Assembly: GCA_000969725.1 (NCBI GenBank)
Contig: JXSR01S032680.1
DNA length: 21,706 nucleotides
Strand: one strand, 5' to 3'
Source: Ophiothrix spiculata
Lineage: Eukaryota > Echinodermata > Ophiuroidea > Amphilepidida > Ophiotrichidae
The position numbers were made by a program, and so were the translations under genes. The first letter of the stretch is position 1. Every line of letters starts with the position of its first letter. Below are positions 18,401 through 21,706 of this stretch, in pieces. The notes under the pieces are model-generated. The model searched no databases and was not told the origin of the DNA. It worked only from the letters and a program-made list of their open reading frames with translations.

Positions 18401-20193
18401 AACTGGATCACTGTGTTTGGCAGATCTTTCTAGAAATTTGTTTAATTCTGTAAGGATAAAGATAAGTTGAATATCAATGTAAAGGATCCCAAACTTGTCT
18501 TATATTCAAGCAATGACTGTACAGTCATTATTTTTTCAGGGGGTATGTTCCCTGTTCTTTTCATCCAAACCTGTTACTGTATTCTCTGAATTCCCTTATT
18601 CCTTCAATTTGCTTCAATTTTCTCTCCATATTTTCAAGACAATCTTGCCTTTCTCTTTGCCCCTATCGAGTTTTGTATCACTGTTCCATTTTTCTGGTGA
18701 AATGCTATAAAAAGCTAAGGTCACTAGTCTGGATGTATGTGTATCCCTATTCCAGAGATTCTCAACTAGCTGCGCCCGCGCCAAATTTGGCGCTTTGACA
18801 AATATATCAATCAATCAATGATACAAGTACTTGCATAACATGCATACCCCATGAAGGAGTCTATTCGTACAGGGGACCCATGGCTTTACGTGACTGTCCG
18901 ACCACGGAGTAAGTAGAGTAAAGTTTCTTGCCCAAGGAAAGGAAACAAGGAGACGAAAACCGCCCGGCCCGGGGCTCGAACCCACAATCTCTGTATTACG
19001 AGACCCGTGCTCTAACCGCTCGGCCACGCTCTCCTCTATATATAGATGTCCCTTTAACTCTCTCTAGAAACAAAGAAATACATTAGAAATAGGCAAGTTT
19101 GGTGCTTTCCCCTACAATTTTCTCATTTATGTGGCTCATTGTAAGGACTAGTTGAGAACCCCTGCCCTATTCTATTGGTTGTATCAATTTGGTATCTATT
19201 TATATATTCATTTTGCTTCACTTACCAGATATAGTAGCATGACATCCCTCACACACGACCTCTGTAAAATAAAGTCAAATGAGATAGATGTGTAACATAA
19301 AGTCTTATAAAATTGTCGGGAAAATTGTTTTGTTTATTTCAATGTCCATATATGATTAAATTCAAGCTTGGAAAAAATAACAATTGAAGAGAACTGAACA
19401 TGTTCATTAAGAAACTATGAAGTGTATTCTACATTAAAATAAATAAATAAATACTGGGGATTTATAGTGCACTATGCCTCCCAGATTTGTAATTCCACTC
19501 GGCCTCTGCACACTTTACAGGTGTTCGCTGACCACTGTGGCCCAAGTAAGCTCCATTCCACACCAAGCATCATTTCAGGTTCTGCGACAACCTCTAGGGG
19601 CGCTGAACCTTGATCAGCCCACAACCTCTAGGGGCGCTGAACCTTGATCAGCCCACATACGTTCTATCGCTGCCCGGAGTTTCGTACGGGTTTCCACGAG
19701 ACAATTAGCAGTTAGTTCCTTGTCCAAGGGAATTTCAAGCACACTCAACTTTTTTGGCACCAGCGGGGCTCGAACTAGGGACCTTCCGCACCGCAAGCGA
19801 GCGCCTTACCGATTGAGCTAACTTGACTGCATTAGATTGTTTACAGATTTAGCCTGCAGTGTTTTCACTATAGCCGTGTATTGCGAGATCAGCATAGAAG
19901 CGCAAAAATAAAACTTTTAAAAACAAAAAAGAAAAATTCAGGTTCCTCACAAGAAAAAAAAAAGGGTTTTAGTTTCACAGTTTTAACTCACAATACGGCT
20001 ATTGCTAAATATATTCAGTTTTTGTTGGAAATTGTTGACTCATTTTACTAGGCCATATTGGTGATCGCAAGATGTTGATTTTATAATGTCATAATCAGCT
20101 CCTACCTTTGCCATATTTAGTTGGTTTCAGTTTACAGCTAACAATAGTAGCAAGAAAAGCAGCAATGGCAAGTTTCAAGACACACTGCATCAT
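15336..20193 (-). CDS. Canopy/saposin-like ER protein, complete, five coding exons
   Basis: Exons 20106-20193, 19226-19261, 18295-18447, 16268-16413 and 15336-15404 (492 bp) join in phase into 163 residues. Every intron has gt-ag ends. Residues 1 to about 20 (MMQCVLKLAIAAFLATIVSC) form a signal peptide. Six cysteines follow: C33-x2-C36 (CEGC), C69, C88, C118 and C125. The opening CxxC, a helical stretch of about 29 residues between C88 and C118, and the closing C-x6-C match the canopy (DUF3456, saposin-like) layout as I recall it. Family members are ER-lumen proteins that assist folding of receptors. The tail is Lys/Arg-rich and ends KTEL, a KDEL-like signal, though weaker than the strict consensus (second residue T). 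At 163 residues it is compact for canopy, with a short span between the second and third cysteine. Structure sure; family likely; function inferred. Confidence 0.85.
15405..16038 (-). other. Intron 4 of the canopy-like gene
   Basis: AT-rich intron, nothing recognised apart from the short element at 16039-16234 that occupies its 5' part (in gene sense). Confidence 0.6.
16039..16234. mobile_element. Short MITE with 17-bp perfect inverted ends
   Basis: caggggagataccagac (16039-16055) and its exact inverse (16218-16234) bound 196 bp. There is no clear target duplication directly at the ends. However, a 17-bp near-perfect direct repeat (aaagatatgttRggttt) lies outside on both sides, at 16021-16037 and 16245-16261. 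The element ends 33 bp from the donor of exon 4. Confidence 0.8.
16268..16413 (-). CDS. Coding exon 4: C-terminal half of the saposin-like fold
   Basis: 146 bp between a tttcag acceptor and a gtaaga donor, encoding residues 94-141. It begins DYKAELIDVVKAHIGDKVEQ and contains C118 and C125 (LCFEVTDAC), the closing C-x6-C of the canopy pattern. It looks amphipathic and helical. Confidence 0.9.
16523..18378 (-). repeat. Tandem array of about 19 copies of exon 3's end plus its 5' splice site
   Basis: Unit about 96 bp. Read on the - strand each unit holds the coding sequence for CLVDHLRAYEFSPPTMKKVC-EYWTG, then the donor gtaagt, then about 20 bases of intron ending agagaacatgt. The copy nearest the acceptor (from 18378) is the real end of exon 3; all the others lie in intron 3. 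I count 19 'gtaagt' donors. One unit near 16920 has lost its donor through a deletion of about 16 bp, and two units (near 18083-18120 and 18215-18224) are truncated. Units lack a pyrimidine tract and acceptor, so they are not self-sufficient exons. Because 96 is divisible by three, intronic open frames of 79-114 codons arise (16924-17244, 17317-17556, 17795-18139); these are not separate genes. Confidence 0.95.
18295..18447 (-). CDS. Coding exon 3
   Basis: 153 bp, acceptor ctttatccttacag, encoding residues 42-93: ELNKFLERSAKHSDPVEVRI onwards to CEYWTG. It supplies C69 and C88. I chose the first available donor (gtaagt at 18294) because it alone keeps the frame into exon 4. The next donor, 74 bp on, shifts the frame, and reading further meets a stop at 18191-18193. 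Its last 84 bp, with the start of the intron, are the template of the array. Confidence 0.9.
18778..18793. promoter_or_regulatory. 16-bp perfect palindrome, two back-to-back E2F-type sites
   Basis: gcgccaaatttggcgc is its own reverse complement and contains TTTGGCGC, the E2F consensus, on both strands. It belongs to the hAT MITE. Binding is inference only. Confidence 0.35.
18808..19033 (-). mobile_element. tRNA-derived SINE, most complete copy
   Basis: On the - strand: box A tggccgagcgg (19016-19026), anticodon-like loop tctcgtaat, box B ggttcgagccc (18972-18982), then body and a tail of attgattgattga. It matches the copies at 10251 and 11754 and is inserted in the hAT MITE, so it is the younger of the two. 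The 70-codon frame over it is not a gene. Confidence 0.92.
19226..19261 (-). CDS. Coding exon 2: 36-bp microexon
   Basis: Acceptor tttattttacag and donor tctg|gtaagt flank only 36 bp. With one base from each neighbour it encodes EVVCEGCHATIS, bearing the CxxC that opens the canopy cysteine pattern. Phase (1,1) fits exons 1 and 3 exactly, so skipping it would keep the frame but remove C33 and C36. Confidence 0.88.
19432..19835 (-). mobile_element. tRNA-derived SINE (third family) with ATTT-repeat tail
   Basis: On the - strand: box A tagctcaatcgg (19809-19820), box B gttcgagcccc (19765-19775), a body of about 300 bp and a tail of repeated ttta units (atttatttatttatttta near 19440). A possible short target duplication (catta) flanks it. 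It lies in intron 1 of the canopy-like gene. The 60-codon frame at 19614-19796 is not a gene. Confidence 0.82.
19587..19654. repeat. 34-bp perfect tandem duplication in the SINE body
   Basis: A 34-bp unit beginning acaacctctaggggcgctga occurs twice, identical and adjacent (19587-19620, 19621-19654). Confidence 0.92.
19870..20002. repeat. Short inverted-repeat element in intron 1
   Basis: atagccgtgtattgcgag (from 19870) is mirrored by ctcacaatacggctat (to 20002) with a few mismatches, around an A-rich middle. About 133 bp; possible small MITE. Confidence 0.55.
20106..20193 (-). CDS. Coding exon 1: start codon and signal peptide
   Basis: Two ATGs in tandem (20193, 20190) follow gccacc, an excellent Kozak context for the first. 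Encodes MMQCVLKLAIAAFLATIVSC then KLKPTKYGK, i.e. a short hydrophobic secretion signal and a basic start of the mature protein. Donor AAAG|gtagga at 20105. Confidence 0.9.
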
Positions 20194-20208
20194 GGTGGCT
20201 ATCGGAAC
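20194..20208 (-). other. 5' UTR stretch with a likely acceptor
   Basis: Just before the start codon, ttattttccatctag at 20209-20223 looks like a splice acceptor. The first coding exon then probably begins with 15 bases of 5' UTR, and an untranslated exon lies further upstream. Confidence 0.45.
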
Positions 20209-20460
20209 CTAGATGGAAAATAACTAGTTATGTGTAAGCAAAAGGTAATCAATAATATACAGGGAAAAAACACACACATATATTAAATTCTAAAGATAAG
20301 TTCATTCCGTCTTTCATTGATGGTGTCACAAAGGTATCTTTGCACTCAGTATTAGACTTGATGTAAACAGTGGGGAAGCCGTAGATGTAACAACACTTAC
20401 TAGAATCAATTCTATGCAGGGCGTCGGATCGCAAATAAAAGTGGTACGGCTTGAAAATAG

Positions 20461-20780
20461 CCCGGGGGGTACTTAGTACAAAAGTGGTTATGGGGACGTG
20501 CCGCAAATTCGGGTAGCAAAATCAGGCTCTCTGGTATTTCAATCGAAAATTTGCGCCAAATGGCGCAAATTTGGACATTTCTTTACCAAACTTTAGCCAA
20601 AATAGCGCAAATTTGGGCGAAAAAATGCAATTTTTGATCAAACTTGACTCAAAATTTGGAAGATTTGGTATATGGATGGGTCCCTTTTTCTTGAAAATTG
20701 GTATTTGGATGGGTGGCTTTTCAAATTTCCCTGCGGCACGTCCCTACCCAAACCAAACTTGAGTACCCCCCCCCCCCGGG
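20461..20780. mobile_element. C-rich fold-back/hAT-like MITE with perfect 8-bp target duplication
   Basis: The left end cccggggggtactta mirrors the right end (tgagtac then 13 or so C, then ggg). Further in, ggggacgtgccgcaaa mirrors gcggcacgtcccta. gaaaatag lies directly outside both ends (20453-20460, 20781-20788), an 8-bp duplication typical of hAT-type insertion. The middle contains a near-palindrome, atttgcgccaaatggcgcaaat (20549-20570), and several gcgcaaattt repeats. There is no transposase; the 63-codon frame is not a gene. It lies upstream of the canopy-like gene's start codon. Confidence 0.92.
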
Positions 20781-20788
20781 GAAAATAG

Positions 20789-21706
20789 GTACAGCCTGTG
20801 GCCCTTTGTTGTCACTAATAAGGAATTAACTAAGCCCTAGAAGACAGTTAGTAGGCAGTAAGAGCATGTCCCCACTATACATGTAGCCTTCAACCCTACA
20901 ACGAGTCCATGACCAACCCAGGGACCCTACATCTGAATCCATATTAGATATTAGATCCAAAACGTATCTTGATGGTCAAAATTTCTTGAACTTTTTTTAA
21001 TTGCTTGAATTCATGACTTTTCAAGACATTTTCAAACCATTTTCATCTGGCCTATAGCATTATGTACATCGTCAGGCCTGTGTTTACGCTGGCACCCTCG
21101 ATGTGGGCGCTTAACTATATTATTCAGACTGTCCATCATCGCAGGTAACGGATGATCATAATTGGTCGAAATTTGACCAGTCGAATTACACAAATTGCCA
21201 ACTCACTTGCCTTTTGGCCTATCTAACTACACGGAAATCGTTCGTGAGTGGAAGGTTTTGGTGAAGAGGTTGACAAAATGGCGATTGTTTACAATATAAA
21301 TACTTTATAAATAAATAAATAAAACTACGCGTTACAAGAAACTTGCGCAATCACCAATGCCTCATGCGTGTAAGTAGTCCTGGCACCAGTGTCAACTCAT
21401 GGGAAATTTGTGTAGTAAAAGCCATTTAAGGTTTTTAAGTTTTGACATGAAATATGTGAAAAATAGAAAACCTTAAAAAAATTTCTCTCAGCATAGCCAT
21501 AGGCAACATCTTTTGATAGTGTAGAATCATTACAAACCTAATTTAATCCAAAAGATGAAATTTATCACCCAAAATCTGGACATAACAAATTTGAACACCC
21601 AATGTTACAGCATACAAGGTAAGTTTTGGCCTAAAAATCACACATTGTAATTCTAAATGTTAACAAATTACCTATCATGAGATGCACAAGACTCTCAAGA
21701 AGCATA
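20789..21706. other. Upstream flank of the canopy-like gene, no coding sequence seen
   Basis: Contains a candidate first exon/promoter at about 21207-21290, an ATAAATAAATAAATAAA run near 21308 and otherwise AT-rich unique sequence. No ORF with support on either strand. Confidence 0.5.
21207..21290 (-). promoter_or_regulatory. Candidate untranslated first exon with YY1-like start site
   Basis: On the - strand cgccattttgtc (about 21274-21285), close to a YY1/initiator motif, is followed by 60-70 bases of less AT-rich sequence ending at a consensus-like donor, ggcaa|gtgagt (21207). This would splice to the acceptor at 20209 and give a 5' UTR for the canopy-like gene. Sequence-only inference. 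Confidence 0.28.

Larger units (their letters stand above)
18753..19164. mobile_element. hAT MITE with perfect 8-bp target duplication, carrying a nested SINE
   Basis: Ends cagagattctcaactag (left) and ctagttgagaacccctg (right) are inverted repeats of the CAGGGGTTCTCAA type known from hAT elements. The same 8 bases, ccctattc, lie directly outside both ends (18745-18752 and 19165-19172). The element itself is short and has no transposase; more than half of its 412 bp is a SINE inserted later. It sits in intron 2 of the canopy-like gene. Confidence 0.93.

Noticed and set aside
18815..19027. 70-codon open frame starting MAERLEHGSRNTEIVGSSPG
   Set aside because: It is the translated tRNA-like head and body of a SINE; the same C-terminal peptide recurs in the SINE copy at 11754-11925.

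Overview
The window looks like nuclear DNA from an invertebrate animal. It is AT-rich, has split genes with canonical GT-AG introns and AATAAA signals, and is dense in short non-autonomous DNA transposons, tRNA-derived SINEs and minisatellites. That mix, with C-rich fold-back elements and tRNA-like SINEs, would fit a marine deuterostome such as an echinoderm, but the species guess is inference and no sequence search was possible.

Layout: two genes converge. On the + strand, the last two recognised coding exons of a larger gene lie at 365-431 (coiled-coil-like peptide) and 7696-7754 (acidic C-terminus with stop). They are joined in phase across an intron of about 7.3 kb, and a long AT-rich 3' region runs to perhaps 10.1 kb. 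That intron holds an orphan exon-like ORF on the - strand (1974-2145), a TA-flanked mariner-like MITE (2161-2783), a decayed roughly 80-bp tandem repeat broken by another inverted-repeat element (3370-4665), a hAT-like MITE (5182-5609) and a 135/49-bp minisatellite (6270-7035).

From about 10.1 to 14.9 kb I see no gene, only SINEs, MITEs and AT-rich DNA, including a 24-bp perfect palindrome around a CRE core (12394-12417).

On the - strand, 20193 down to 15336, five coding exons join in phase into a complete 163-residue protein. It has a signal peptide, a six-cysteine pattern matching the canopy/saposin-like family, a Lys-rich tail and a KDEL-like C-terminus (KTEL), so it is probably an ER-lumen chaperone-like protein. 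Its first coding exon has a good Kozak context, and a possible untranslated first exon and promoter lie near 21.2-21.3 kb.

The most striking structure is in this gene's third intron. The 3' part of coding exon 3, together with its 5' splice site and the first bases of the intron, is tandemly amplified about 19 times (16523-18378, unit about 96 bp = 32 codons). The intron therefore carries some 18 extra near-consensus 5' splice sites after the real one. A short microhomology between exon and intron marks both ends of the unit, which suggests unequal exchange as the origin.

The other introns of this gene carry a hAT MITE with a perfect 8-bp target duplication and a SINE nested inside it (18753-19164), a second SINE (19432-19835) and a short perfect-TIR element next to exon 4 (16039-16234). 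A fold-back element with a perfect 8-bp target duplication lies just upstream (20461-20780).
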